Shown here piece after piece: positions 45,201-53,445 of a stretch of 64,000 bases of DNA. Source of the stretch: DASZBX01 sp035943635 (GTDB lineage Bacteria; Actinomycetota; Actinomycetes; Streptomycetales; Catenulisporaceae). The DNA lies in contig DASZBX010000067.1 of NCBI GenBank assembly GCA_035943635.1, positions 1 to 64,000 of the forward strand. The letters run 5' to 3'. The first letter of the stretch is position 1. Every line of letters begins with the position of its first letter. The notes beneath the pieces were generated by a model that was not told the DNA's origin, ran no database searches, and was given only the letters and a program-made list of their open reading frames with translations. The position numbers and the translations under genes are program-made.

Positions 45201-45675
45201 TCCTGGGGTGCTCGCCGTCCAGGCCGGGGATCCCGGCGAACGGGGCCCCGCGCCACAGGGCGAGCGCCGCGGTCAGGTCCGCGGCGGCCTTGTGCCACCG
45301 GGACTCGCGCAGCGCGTCCCGGCCGTCGGCGCACCGGGCGGCGAAGGTGTGCAGGTCCAGTTCGCCGGGGGCGACCCGGATCAGGTAGCCCGGCGGGACC
45401 GCGCGGATCCGGCCGCCGTCCTGGCCGGGGTCGGACCCGCCGTCCTGCGGGTCGAGCAGCCGGCGCAGCCGCAGCACGTGGTTGTGCAGCGAGGAGGTGA
45501 CCGAGGGCGGGCGCGAGCGCGGCCACAGCGCCTCGGTCAGGCGGTCGGCCGACACCACGCAGTCGGCGTCGATCAGCAGCGTGCCGAGCAGGGCCCGGAG
45601 CTTGGCCGCGCCCACCGGCACGGGCACTCCCGCGCGCAGGACTTCGGTCGGGCCCAGTAGCCGGAACTCCATCAT
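42235..45675 (-). CDS. AfsR/DnrI/RedD-type SARP regulator with NB-ARC and TPR domains
   Basis: A 1146-residue regulator; of the starts at 45681 (GTG) and 45675 (ATG) the latter has GGGTGAG at a good distance. Residues 1-95 are the OmpR-like winged helix (MEFRLLGPTEVLRAG, SVTSSLHNHVLRLRRLL). The bacterial transcription activation domain follows to about 255. The NB-ARC ATPase has its P-loop at GMAGIGKTSLALRA (near 357). From about 700 on come TPR repeats (GDRRGQADALADLGSTQ, GDRQGEAEVGNSLGALA). AfsR-like proteins activate secondary metabolism. No biosynthetic cluster is adjacent. A decayed copy lies at 40423-40720. Confidence 0.93.
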   Translation of the reverse strand: MMEFRLLGPTEVLRAGVPVPVGAAKLRALLGTLLIDADCVVSADRLTEALWPRSRPPSVTSSLHNHVLRLRRLLDPQDGGSDPGQDGGRIRAVPPGYLIRVAPGELDLHTFAARCADGRDALRESRWHKAAADLTAALALWRGAPFAGIPGLDGEHPRIEQLAEMRLQALEGRTAAELELGRHLELIGELRTLAATHPLRESFHGALMLALYRAGREAEALDVFLALRRTLVDELGVEPSARTQDLHGRILRSDPGLMAGAGTDGAARPAPAPGPGAELSGPGRGGRPGRAGAPGLAGPAGSLDTAGQEPFQVGPRFQLPADTHTFTGRDGELEELSALALGSAGEGTVVLSAINGMAGIGKTSLALRAAHRVRGSFPDGQLFLDLHGHTPGLTPIAPDDALERLLRSLGVPPQSIPQGLDERAGLYRHTLADTKTLIVLDNAASSAQVRPLLPGTAGCLVLITSRRRLTGLDDARTIAVGTLPTPAAAELLHRIAGPGRIPPDHPGAAELISLCGNLPLALRITAARLRHHRTLRIEDVVDQLRDENSRLDYLQDEDRNLAAVFESSYAALPAAEQTVFRRLGLVPGPDFDAHAVANLAAVDFRAAQRLLESLLNHNLVLAHAPGRYRLHDLLRTYARTLANAEPEQDRNQAVGRLLDYYEHTADSVFAKIDRRPRSHGAAAGAVLAYSSRQLADRREALRWMHLERDNLIAVVDLVGSDGLDSRGTALTDALGVFLRKEGPWELAVKVHRTAVDTARRRGDRRGQADALADLGSTQSLVGGPESAMGPLGQALAIYREVGDRGREADVLLRSAEVWLGCGAYPAAADLIEQASVIYRETGDQVGEAGALQLQGRLQQTYGDYQAAADARARALAICQAANAIDIEADILYDQGRMLEVTCDYPAALAAYTQGLAKHQALGNRRKEAIVLWRLGRLSATTGDGERAVTLYEQATSLLHMLGDNQIWAYVLGDLSRVLLVMGDPAAAADRATSALGLFQRRNDRHGEANALQDLGRARHAAGEHRAAQDLLRRSLAAFQEVGDRQGEAEVGNSLGALAADTAGPDQALVHFRQALELARAVRSPLDEARALDGIARCDDRLGKHPSAVAHLDQALAVYRRIGAAEAEAAAAQLADWQARYAAAAAD

Positions 45676-45736
45676 CTGCACTCACCCACCGTATGCGTTC
45701 CCTGATCTTACGCCCACGTCGAGAGGATAGGCCGGA

Positions 45737-46699
45737 TCAGTCGTGCGCGGGCGACGAATCGGCCCGCTCGGCCGAGGTTTCCGGCGCGGCCGGGGCCGGT
45801 GCGGCGCCGGCCGGCCGGGCCGTCGGCGGGGCGAGCGGGGTCAGCTCGGGGCGTTTGGGCGCGACGCCGTCGCCGGAGGACCTCCCGGTCAGCCGGCGCT
45901 TGATCCAGGGGGCGAGGAAGGCGGCCAGCCAGACCGCGTCGCTGCCGGTCCGGGCCAGCCGGTTCGGTTCCGGCCGGGGCGCCAGCGGGGCCCGCCAGTC
46001 GAACCCGGTCGGCCGGCCGAGGGCTTCGAGCACGGCCGCGGCCACCCGGCGGTGGCCGTCGGCGCTCAGGTGGATCCGGTCCGGCGCCCACAGCCGGGTG
46101 TCGTCGAAGACCCGGGCCGAGCCCAGGTCGACCACGATCGCGCCGTACTGCCCGGCCGCCTGGTCGACCGTCTCGGACAGCCGGGCCATCTTGGGCACCA
46201 GCCGGCGGCCGGACTTCATCCGGCGGGAGAAGTCGATCGAGCGGAACAGGACCAGGGTGCCGCTCTGCGCGGCCAGGATGTCGGCGCACCGGACCAGGTC
46301 CGCGCACACCGCCTCCACGTCGCAGCCCGGCCGCATGATGTCGTTGAGCCCGCCGGCCAGGGTGACCAGGTCGGCGCCCATCAGCGCGGCCGGGGGCACC
46401 TGGTCGCGCAGGATCTGGCCGATCAGCTTCCCGCGCACGGCCAGGTTGGCATAGCGGAACGGCTCGCCGGCCGCGCCGGCGTCCTCGGCCGCGGCCTGTC
46501 CGGCCAGGTGGTCGGCGACCAGGTCGGCCCAGCCGCGGAACGGGCCGGCCGGGCCGCCGGGCCCGGGGTACGCGTCGGCGAGTCCCTCGGTGAACGAGTC
46601 GCCCACGGCGACGAGACTGCGGATCCGGGCCGGTGCGGCGGCCCGCGCCCCGGCCTTCGGCGTACCCGGCGCGGCGAGGTGTTCGGGTGATTGGCTCAC
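45737..46699 (-). CDS. SGNH/GDSL-family hydrolase
   Basis: About 320 residues. The SGNH blocks are AVGDSFTEG (nucleophile Ser), the glycine region NLAVRGKLI, AGGLNDI (Asn) and the Asp-x-x-His pair in PDRIHLSADGH. No signal peptide, so probably intracellular esterase-like. The C-terminal 80 residues are Pro/Ala-rich. Of GTGs at 46705 and 46699, the second is 9 bases behind TAGCAT (46709-46714), a likely leaderless start. Substrate unknown. Confidence 0.88.
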   Translation of the reverse strand: MSQSPEHLAAPGTPKAGARAAAPARIRSLVAVGDSFTEGLADAYPGPGGPAGPFRGWADLVADHLAGQAAAEDAGAAGEPFRYANLAVRGKLIGQILRDQVPPAALMGADLVTLAGGLNDIMRPGCDVEAVCADLVRCADILAAQSGTLVLFRSIDFSRRMKSGRRLVPKMARLSETVDQAAGQYGAIVVDLGSARVFDDTRLWAPDRIHLSADGHRRVAAAVLEALGRPTGFDWRAPLAPRPEPNRLARTGSDAVWLAAFLAPWIKRRLTGRSSGDGVAPKRPELTPLAPPTARPAGAAPAPAAPETSAERADSSPAHD

Positions 46700-46795
46700 A
46701 ACCACGTGATGCTACCCGCTGCCCACTGACCAGCCGTGATCAGCCCGCCCTTTTCGGGCCGCCCGGGCCGGGCGCCGGGCCGCGGCCGGGCCCGG

Positions 46796-47419
46796 TCACC
46801 GCAGCAGCGTCATCCCGAACTCGGCCGCGACCGCGGACGGCTGCTTGGCCCGGGCCGGGGCCGGGCGCCGGGTGACCGGGGCGTCCGGCACGTCCAGCGC
46901 GATCGAGACCCGGTCGAAGTCGATCCGCGAGCCCTCCGGCAGCGAGCGGGCCAGGATCGCGCACATGGCCGGCCACACGCCCGCCTGCTGCCAGTCCCGC
47001 AGCCGCCGCCAGCAGGTCATCCCGGAGCCGTAGCCCAGGTCGCCGGGCAGGCGCTCGAACCCGATCCCGCGGCCGAGCACCACCAGGATGCCGGTCAGCA
47101 CGGTCCGGTCGTCCAGGGGCTTGCGGCCCGGGTGCCGCCGGCGCCGGGTCTTGGCCGGGATCAGCGGCTCGATCAGGGCCCAGACCGGGTCGGTGATCAC
47201 CGGGTCGGTGCTGACCGACTCGACCCGGCGCGAGCGCGGCACCCCGGGCAGGCCGGAGCCGAGCATCGACGCGCCGATCAGGCTGGGGCTGCGCGGCCCG
47301 AGCCCGGCCGGGCCGCGGGCCGGCCGGGGCCGCGGCCCGGCGGCGGGGTCGGCCGCGCCGGACCGCCTGGCCTGCGCGGGCAGCGAGGAGCGCGACGGCA
47401 TGGTCGGCGGGGACGGCAT
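46796..47419 (-). CDS. IS5-type transposase fragment (DUF4096-like domain only)
   Basis: About 207 residues. After a Pro/Arg-rich stretch it reads DPVWALIEPLIPAKTRRRRH, KPLDDRTVLTGILVVLGRGIGFERLP and GSGMTCWRRLRDWQQAGVWP, the N-terminal domain of IS5/IS1182-group transposases. The DDE catalytic domain is absent; the frame ends RAKQPSAVAAEFGMTLLR. No terminal inverted repeats were found. It may be a truncated insertion sequence or a domesticated DNA-binding remnant. The start is uncertain (ATGs at 47419 and 47401, no ribosome site). Confidence 0.7.
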   Translation of the reverse strand: MPSPPTMPSRSSLPAQARRSGAADPAAGPRPRPARGPAGLGPRSPSLIGASMLGSGLPGVPRSRRVESVSTDPVITDPVWALIEPLIPAKTRRRRHPGRKPLDDRTVLTGILVVLGRGIGFERLPGDLGYGSGMTCWRRLRDWQQAGVWPAMCAILARSLPEGSRIDFDRVSIALDVPDAPVTRRPAPARAKQPSAVAAEFGMTLLR

Positions 47420-47621
47420 GGTCGGCGGGGCGGGCGCAGAAGGGAGGCTCTGGTATTCCGGCACGTCTACTACAACGCCGTCCGGGCGACGGTAGTCACG
47501 GCCCGGCCGGTTCTTTCCGCGATGGTCGACGGCGATCCGTACGGTTTTGTGCCGCTCCGTGCTCCCGTGCGCCCCCCGACCGTGTTCGCGGACACTCTGC
47601 GTGACGGATACAATGCCTTGC

Positions 47622-48713
47622 GTGCACGGCGGAATCGGGGGTTTCGACACGGACCCGGCCGCGCTGTGGCCGCTGGGGGACTCCGTCGGCATGGCCGCGC
47701 TCGGCCTGCTGGAGGTCTCGCTGCGCGGCCTCGGGCTGCGCTGGCGGGTGCTCGGCGTCGAAGACCTCGAAGTCCTGGCGGCCACGGCCGGCCGGGAGCC
47801 CGCGCCCGCGGCCGCCGCGCGGCCGCCGATCCGGGTCGACTGCGGCGAACTGTGCCGCGGCATGCGCGAGTCCGCGGCCGCGGACTGGCCGGGGCTGGTC
47901 GAGGAGTTCGTCCGCGAGCTTCTGAGCCTCGACGCCGAGCCGGACGAGGAGCCGAGCGGCGACCGGGAAAGCGGCCGCGACCAGGACCGCGGCCGCACTC
48001 AGAGCCGGGACCGGGAGCGTGATCCGGACCGCTCGCAGCCGTCCGGCGCCCAGGCCGCCGACGGTTCCTGGTCCCGGGTCGAGGGGTTGCTGCGCAGCCG
48101 GATCGTGCCCGCCTCGGTCCTGCCCGCGCTGCTGCTGCCGGACCAGGGCCCGGAGGCGGTGGTCTGCCAGCCGGTGACCGAGGACCTGGTCGAGGTGGTC
48201 GAAGTCCGTTCGCCGGACAGCCTGCGCCTGGTCCGGGCCGGGGAACTGGCCGGCTGGGCGGTCTCCGGCCCGGCCGCGGTGCTCCGGGCCCGGGAGAACG
48301 TGCGCACGGACGGCGCGCTCGGCCGCCGCCGCTTCACCGCCGAGGGCGCCAGCCTGATCGAGCTGTCCGGGGACGGCCACTACGTGCCGACCCACCTGCA
48401 CTGGCTGCGGCACTACCTGGCCGGCGAACCCGGCTGGTCCGAGCGCAACGGCGCCCTGGTCGCGCTGCCGCACCGGCGCCTGCTGGCCGCGCACGTGATC
48501 GAGTCCGACGCGGTCGAGCAGGCCGCCGGGGCGCTGGCCCGGTTCGCCTACCGCCAGTTCGAGACCTGTCCCGGCCCGGTGTCCGACCAGGTCTACTGGT
48601 GGTGCGAGGACCGGCTCACCCGGCTGCCCTCGGACTCGGTCGGCGAGACGCTGCAGATCTTCCCGACCGAGGCCTTCGCCATCCTGCTCACCCGGCTGCG
48701 CGCGGAGTCCTGA
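47622..48713 (+). CDS. Hypothetical protein
   Basis: A 363-residue protein not recognised. The GTG at 47622 is 7 bases behind TACAAT (47609-47614), suggesting a leaderless start; an ATG at 47613 is an alternative. The N-terminal 110 residues look folded (GDSVGMAALGLLEVSLRG, CGELCRGMRESAAADWPGLV). A charged Arg/Asp-rich linker follows (DRESGRDQDRGRTQSRDRER), then a C-terminal domain with HYVPTHLHWLRHYL and SDQVYWWCEDRLTRLP. No membrane segments. Codon use is like neighbours. Confidence 0.75.
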   Translation: MHGGIGGFDTDPAALWPLGDSVGMAALGLLEVSLRGLGLRWRVLGVEDLEVLAATAGREPAPAAAARPPIRVDCGELCRGMRESAAADWPGLVEEFVRELLSLDAEPDEEPSGDRESGRDQDRGRTQSRDRERDPDRSQPSGAQAADGSWSRVEGLLRSRIVPASVLPALLLPDQGPEAVVCQPVTEDLVEVVEVRSPDSLRLVRAGELAGWAVSGPAAVLRARENVRTDGALGRRRFTAEGASLIELSGDGHYVPTHLHWLRHYLAGEPGWSERNGALVALPHRRLLAAHVIESDAVEQAAGALARFAYRQFETCPGPVSDQVYWWCEDRLTRLPSDSVGETLQIFPTEAFAILLTRLRAES

Positions 48714-48794
48714 GCGTCGGCCGGAACGGTCGCGGGAACGGCGCCGGTCACCGCCGAAGCGTCTCGTCCGGCGGCCGAGTCCTCGCAGACCCGG

Positions 48795-49781
48795 TCAGGC
48801 CGAGGGCTCTCCCGCTGCCGCGGCTACCGCGCCCGCACCGGCGGCGGCACCCGCGCCGACGGCCACGTCCGCGTCCGGATCCGGGAGGTCGTCTTCATCG
48901 GTTTCTACCGCGTCGCCGCTGGCTTCGTCCTCGTAGTCATACTCGCCGTCCTCATCGTATTCGCCCTCGTACTCCTCGTCATACTCGTAGTCCTCGTCGT
49001 CCTCGTCCAACTCCGCGGCGGCCAGTTCGTCGGCCTCCCGCAGGATCAGCTTGAACCACGTGAACGGCATGACGAGCGCGAACACCCACCACTGGATCAT
49101 GTACGCGATGTACATCGTGTTGTCGTAGCTCGGCCCGGGGATCGCCTGGGCCGCGCCGGGCAGGGGAGCGGGGCTGGAACCGGTCAGCTGGATCGACCCG
49201 TCGCGCAGCCGGTACGGCACCCGGCCGGCCATGTCCGGGCGGGCGATCAGCGCGACCTCGTCGGTCGGCAGGCTCGAGGTGTCGTCCCGGATCCGGGTGG
49301 TCGCGGTGGTCTCGTCCGGCTGGAGCGCGCCGGTCACGGTCACCGTCCCGGTCGGCACCGGCGGGAACGGCGGCGTGGTCAGCGGGTTGTCACTGGTCTG
49401 CGACTCCTGGATCCAGCCCTGGTTCACCAGCACCGCCGAGCCGTCCGGGAGCACCAGCGGGGTGACCACGTACCAGCCCGGGTTCTCGTTCTGCGAACGG
49501 TTGCGCACCATGAACTGGTGCGCGGTGTCGTAGTGCCCGGTGGCCGAGACCATCGTCCACTGCTGCGACTGGGCCACGTCGTGGCCCGCGGGGTCCACGC
49601 CGTCGAGCGCGACCGGCCTGGCGGCCAGTGCGCTGAGCACGATGCCCTGGGCGTGGTCCCGGGCCTTCCACAGGCCGCGCTGCCAGAAACCCAGCCAGAT
49701 GAAGGCCGGGATCAGCACGAACCACGTCAGGGCGTGGAAGGCGAGCCACTTCGGGGTCAGGACGAACCGGAACGAACGCAC
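48795..49781 (-). CDS. SURF1-family cytochrome oxidase assembly protein (copy 1)
   Basis: A 328-residue protein, GTG at 49781. One transmembrane helix near the start (FHALTWFVLIPAFIWLGFWQ) and one after the outer domain (IQWWVFALVMPFTWFKLIL) enclose the SURF1 domain (GHYDTAHQFMVRNRSQ, GWYVVTPLVL, VLVNQGWIQ). It helps insert heme a into oxidase subunit I. The cytoplasmic tail is a long Asp/Glu/Tyr-rich tract and then Ala-rich. A second SURF1 gene lies at 53446-54444; ctaA is at 9.4 kb. Confidence 0.92.
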   Translation of the reverse strand: MRSFRFVLTPKWLAFHALTWFVLIPAFIWLGFWQRGLWKARDHAQGIVLSALAARPVALDGVDPAGHDVAQSQQWTMVSATGHYDTAHQFMVRNRSQNENPGWYVVTPLVLPDGSAVLVNQGWIQESQTSDNPLTTPPFPPVPTGTVTVTGALQPDETTATTRIRDDTSSLPTDEVALIARPDMAGRVPYRLRDGSIQLTGSSPAPLPGAAQAIPGPSYDNTMYIAYMIQWWVFALVMPFTWFKLILREADELAAAELDEDDEDYEYDEEYEGEYDEDGEYDYEDEASGDAVETDEDDLPDPDADVAVGAGAAAGAGAVAAAAGEPSA

Positions 49782-49951
49782 GCCACGACGGTACCCCCCG
49801 TCTGCGCCGGCCCCGCCACCACCCCCGCACACTCGGCCCGGCCCTTGCGCCCGGACCTGGGTCTGGTTGACCGTTGCGCTTGTGGATAACCGTTCCGGAT
49901 CGGCCTCGTTTACGCAGGTGTGTTCCGTGGCTTCCGGTAGAGCAGGATTGG

Positions 49952-50434
49952 ATGGGTGGAAAAGTGATTAAGGGTTTCAAGACGTTCATCATGCGCGGGA
50001 ACGTGATCGAACTGGCCGTGGCGGTGGTCATGGGCGCTGCCTTCGGGGCGATCGTCACCGCTCTGGTCAACGACATCGTGACGCCGCTGATCACCGCGGC
50101 CTTCGGCAAGCAGGACTACTCGAACCTGTACTGGACGCTGAACAAGTCCAAGATCTTGTACGGGTCCATGGTCAATGCGGTGCTCAACTTCGTGCTGATC
50201 GCGACCGGCGTCTACTTCGCCATCGTGATGCCGATCAACCAGCTCAACATCCGCCGCCGCAAGCTGCTCGGGCTGCCCGAGCCCAAGGCCGCGCCGACCG
50301 AGATCGAGCTGCTGACCGCGATCCGGGACGCGCTGCTGGCCCAGAACGGCCCGAACGGCCAGGACGGCACCCTGGGCCAGCCCGCCCAGCCCGGCCCGCA
50401 GGGCACCCCCGGCAGCGGCCCGGCCTCCCGATAG
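49952..50434 (+). CDS. mscL: Large-conductance mechanosensitive channel (second copy)
   Basis: A 160-residue MscL. KGFKTFIMRGNVIELAVAVV is the N-terminal gate region and NAVLNFVLIATGVYFAIVMP the second helix. The ATG at 49952 has AGGA upstream; a GTG at 49964 is also possible. Unlike the copy at 27.4 kb it has no zinc ribbon, but a Pro/Gly/Gln-rich tail. It is divergent from SURF1 copy 1. Confidence 0.93.
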   Translation: MGGKVIKGFKTFIMRGNVIELAVAVVMGAAFGAIVTALVNDIVTPLITAAFGKQDYSNLYWTLNKSKILYGSMVNAVLNFVLIATGVYFAIVMPINQLNIRRRKLLGLPEPKAAPTEIELLTAIRDALLAQNGPNGQDGTLGQPAQPGPQGTPGSGPASR

Positions 50435-50539
50435 CCTCCGCGGGCGGCGGCGGCGCCGCGGCCTGGTCCGCCGCGCCGCCGCCCGTCCGGCCCGGAAAAG
50501 CACTCGATAGTGTCGGCGCCGCCCGGTAGGGTCTCCGAC

Positions 50540-51520
50540 GTGCTCGAACAGACTTCCTCCCCGGATCCCGACGTGCTGATCGAGGCGCGCGGACTGACCA
50601 AGACCTTCACCAAGAAGGGGGCCGAGCCCTTCGTCGCCGTGGCGGGGGTCGACTTCCGGGTCCGCCGGGGCGAGGTGTTCGGCTTCCTCGGCCCGAACGG
50701 CGCGGGCAAGTCCACCACCATGCGGATGATCGGCTGCGTCTCCCCGGTCACCGGCGGCCGGCTGAGCGTGCTGGGGATGGACCCGGCCGCCGACGGCGCC
50801 CGGATCCGGGCCCGGCTCGGCGTGGTGCCGCAGGAGGACACCCTCGAGACCGAGATGCAGGTCCGGGACAACGTCTACGTCTACGGCCGCTATTTCGGCC
50901 TGCCCCGGGCGGTGATCCGGGAACGGACCGAGCGATTGCTGGAGTTCGTGCAGCTGTCGGACCGGGCCGCGGAGAAGGTCGACTCGCTCTCCGGCGGGAT
51001 GAAGCGGCGGCTGACCATCGCCCGCTCGCTGATCAACGATCCGGAGATCCTGATCCTGGACGAGCCGACCACCGGACTGGACCCGCAGGCCCGGCACGTG
51101 GTCTGGGACCGGCTCTACCGGCTCAAACAGCAGGGCACGACCCTGATCCTGACCACGCACTACATGGACGAGGCCGAGCAGCTGTGCGACCGGCTGGTCG
51201 TGATGGACAAGGGCCGGATCGCCGCCGAGGGCACCCCGCAGGAACTGATCGAGACCCACGCCACCCGCGAGGTGCTGGAGTTGCGGTTCCGGCTCGGCGA
51301 GCAGGACCAGGCGGCCGAGAAACTGGCCGACCCGGCCGAGCAGGACCTGTACCGCCGGATCGAGGTGCTGCCGGACCGGCTGCTGGTCTACGCGGACGAC
51401 GGCGAGGCCGCGCTCGCGGCCGTGCGTGAACGCGGGTTCCAACCGCTGACCACGCTGGTGCGCCGGGCCAGCCTGGAGGACGTGTTCCTCACCCTGACCG
51501 GCCGGACGCTGGTGGACTGA
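50540..51520 (+). CDS. ABC-2 exporter ATP-binding protein
   Basis: A 326-residue ATPase of the daunorubicin/NodI-like group. Walker A GPNGAGKST, signature SLSGGMKRRLTIARS, Walker B ILILDEPTTGLD, H-loop TTHYMDEAE, and a C-terminal accessory domain. The GTG at 50540 follows TAGGGT (50527-50532) by 7 bases, so it is probably leaderless. Two permease genes follow at 2 and 12 bp. It drives export of an unknown compound. Confidence 0.93.
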   Translation: MLEQTSSPDPDVLIEARGLTKTFTKKGAEPFVAVAGVDFRVRRGEVFGFLGPNGAGKSTTMRMIGCVSPVTGGRLSVLGMDPAADGARIRARLGVVPQEDTLETEMQVRDNVYVYGRYFGLPRAVIRERTERLLEFVQLSDRAAEKVDSLSGGMKRRLTIARSLINDPEILILDEPTTGLDPQARHVVWDRLYRLKQQGTTLILTTHYMDEAEQLCDRLVVMDKGRIAAEGTPQELIETHATREVLELRFRLGEQDQAAEKLADPAEQDLYRRIEVLPDRLLVYADDGEAALAAVRERGFQPLTTLVRRASLEDVFLTLTGRTLVD

Positions 51521-51522
51521 CC

Positions 51523-52341
51523 ATGTCCGCGACCATCTCCCCGGCCGCCGCCGAGCGGCGCTCCCGGCTCACCGACTCCCAGAGCGTGCGCCAGTTCCGG
51601 TTCTGGCTCACCTTCCAGCGGCGCACCCTGCGCGGCACCGTGGCCAGCGCGCTGCTCGGCCCGGCCCTGTACCTGACCGCGATGGGCCTGGGCCTGGGCA
51701 GCCTGGTCAACCGGGAGCACACGCTGCCCGGCGGCGGCGGCTTCCTGGTCTTCGTCGCCCCCGGCATCCTGGCCGCCACGGCCATGCAGACCGCGTTCGG
51801 CGACGCGACCTACCCGGTGCTCGGCGCGATCAAGTGGGCCGGCAACTACTGGGCCGCGATCGCCACCCCGCAGCGCCCGGCCCAGGTGCTGCGCGGCCAC
51901 GCCCTGTTCGTCCTGGCCCGGATCACCCTGATCACCGGCTTCTTCCTCGGCGTGGCGGCCGCGTTCGGCGCGGTCTCCGGCTGGGAGGGCCTGCTCGCCT
52001 GGCCCGCGGCGGTGCTGACCGGCGCGGCCTTCACCCTGCCGATCATGGCGTACGTCATCACCCTGGACACCGAGACGACCCTGTCCAACCTGTTCCGGTT
52101 CGTGATGACCCCTTTGTTCCTGTTCTCCGGCACTTTCTTCCCCTGGCGCCAACTGCCGCACTGGGCCTATCCGGTCGCGTTCGCCACCCCGCTGTGGCAC
52201 GGCACCGAACTGTGCCGCTCGCTCACGCTGGGCACCGCGACCTGGGGCTCGGCGGCGATCCACGTGGCCTACCTGGCCGTCCTGGCCACCGCGGGCCTGC
52301 TGGCCGGCCAGCTCACCTACCGACGTCGCCTCTACGTCTGA
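51523..52341 (+). CDS. ABC-2 exporter permease 1 (NodJ-like)
   Basis: A 272-residue six-helix membrane protein. GPALYLTAMGLGLGSLVN, FVAPGILAATAMQTAF and the late segment SGTFFPWRQLPHWAYPVAFA are the NodJ/DrrB-like features. It begins 2 bp after the ATPase stop, so the two are translationally coupled. It probably forms a heterodimer with the next permease. Confidence 0.92.
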   Translation: MSATISPAAAERRSRLTDSQSVRQFRFWLTFQRRTLRGTVASALLGPALYLTAMGLGLGSLVNREHTLPGGGGFLVFVAPGILAATAMQTAFGDATYPVLGAIKWAGNYWAAIATPQRPAQVLRGHALFVLARITLITGFFLGVAAAFGAVSGWEGLLAWPAAVLTGAAFTLPIMAYVITLDTETTLSNLFRFVMTPLFLFSGTFFPWRQLPHWAYPVAFATPLWHGTELCRSLTLGTATWGSAAIHVAYLAVLATAGLLAGQLTYRRRLYV

Positions 52342-52353
52342 TTCGGAGTCGAC

Positions 52354-53169
52354 ATGACCTCACTGACCCTGCCCCCGCCCCGCGCCCTGCCGCTCACCGG
52401 CTTCGGCACCAGGCGTTCGCTCTACCTGGTCGAACGCAACTACCTCGGTTACCGCCGCAGCTGGGTCGTGCTGCTGTCCGGCGCGCTGGAACCGGTCTTC
52501 TACCTGCTGTCCATCGGCGTCGGCCTGGGCAAGCTGATCCCCGGCATCAGCCTGCCCTCGGGCCAGGCGGTCACCTACGTCGACTTCGTCGCCCCGGCCC
52601 TGCTGGCCACCGCCGCGATGAACGGCGCCATCTACGACAGCACCTTCAACATCTTCTTCAAGCTCAAGTACGGCAAGGTGTACGACGCCGTCCTGGCCAC
52701 CCCGATGAGCGTGGCCGACGTCGCGCTCGGCGAGATCACCTGGGCGCTGCTGCGCGGCGCACTCTACGCGGTCGCGTTCCTGGCCGTGCTGGCCGGATTC
52801 GGCGCGGCCCAGTCCTGGTGGACCGTGCTCGCCCTGCCCGCGGCCCTGCTGATCGGCTTCGCCTTCGCCGGGGCCGGGATGGCGGCGACCACGTTCATGC
52901 GCTCCTGGCAGGACTTCGAATGGGTGACCCTCGGCATGATGCCGATGTTCCTGTTCTCCACCACCTTCTTCCCGCTCTCGGTCTACCCGCGCACGCTGCA
53001 GATCCTGGTCGAGTGCACGCCGCTGTACCAGGGCATCGAGATCGTCCGCGGGCTCACCCTCGGTCTGGTCGGCTGGCCGCTGCTGGCCCGGGCCGGGTAC
53101 CTGGCCGTGATGGGCGCGGCCGGCCTGCTGATCTCCTCCCGGCGGCTGGGCCGGCTGCTGCTCACCTAG
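52354..53169 (+). CDS. ABC-2 exporter permease 2 (NodJ-like)
   Basis: A 271-residue membrane protein similar in layout to the previous permease (VLLSGALEPVFYLLSIGVGL, YVDFVAPALLATAAMNGAIY, STTFFPLSVYPRTLQILVEC). The stop codon TAG (53167-53169) lies inside the left terminal inverted repeat of the MITE-like element, so the element is inserted exactly at the gene end. Confidence 0.92.
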   Translation: MTSLTLPPPRALPLTGFGTRRSLYLVERNYLGYRRSWVVLLSGALEPVFYLLSIGVGLGKLIPGISLPSGQAVTYVDFVAPALLATAAMNGAIYDSTFNIFFKLKYGKVYDAVLATPMSVADVALGEITWALLRGALYAVAFLAVLAGFGAAQSWWTVLALPAALLIGFAFAGAGMAATTFMRSWQDFEWVTLGMMPMFLFSTTFFPLSVYPRTLQILVECTPLYQGIEIVRGLTLGLVGWPLLARAGYLAVMGAAGLLISSRRLGRLLLT

Positions 53170-53383
53170 ACGAGTTGTTCCGCATTCTGGCGCCTGAGCC
53201 GAGTTGCTGGTAGGTGCGCTGACCTGCCGGGTGAGTGTGCACGGCGAAACGGCTCAGCGGCGGTGGCTGGGCGTGCGCCGCGGTCGACCGCATACCTGTG
53301 TCGTCTGCGGTTGGCCGCGGCGTGCGGCCAGGCGCCGCCGATCAGCCGTTTCGCCGCGCCAGAATTCGGAACAACTCGTCTAG
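53166..53383. mobile_element. MITE-like element with 28-bp terminal inverted repeats
   Basis: The 218-bp unit is bounded by 28-bp ends (53166-53193 and 53356-53383), complementary at 27 positions and beginning CTAGACGAGTTGTTCCG. Inside, a long imperfect palindrome (GGCGAAACGGCT at 53240-53260 against AGCCGTTTCGCC near 53343-53355) lets most of the element fold into one hairpin. It has no ORF of its own. A relict end occurs at 40394-40418. The source transposase is not in the window. Confidence 0.8.
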
Positions 53384-53445
53384 CGCGGCGCGGTCCGGCG
53401 TACCCCGGTGCGCGGGCGGACCGGCCCGGGTCGGATACTGGCGGG

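Noticed and set aside
42346..45660. 1.1-kaa open frame antisense to the SARP gene
   Set aside because: Low-complexity Gln/Arg/Gly/Val-rich translation with no domain. The opposite strand encodes a complete SARP-NB-ARC-TPR protein.
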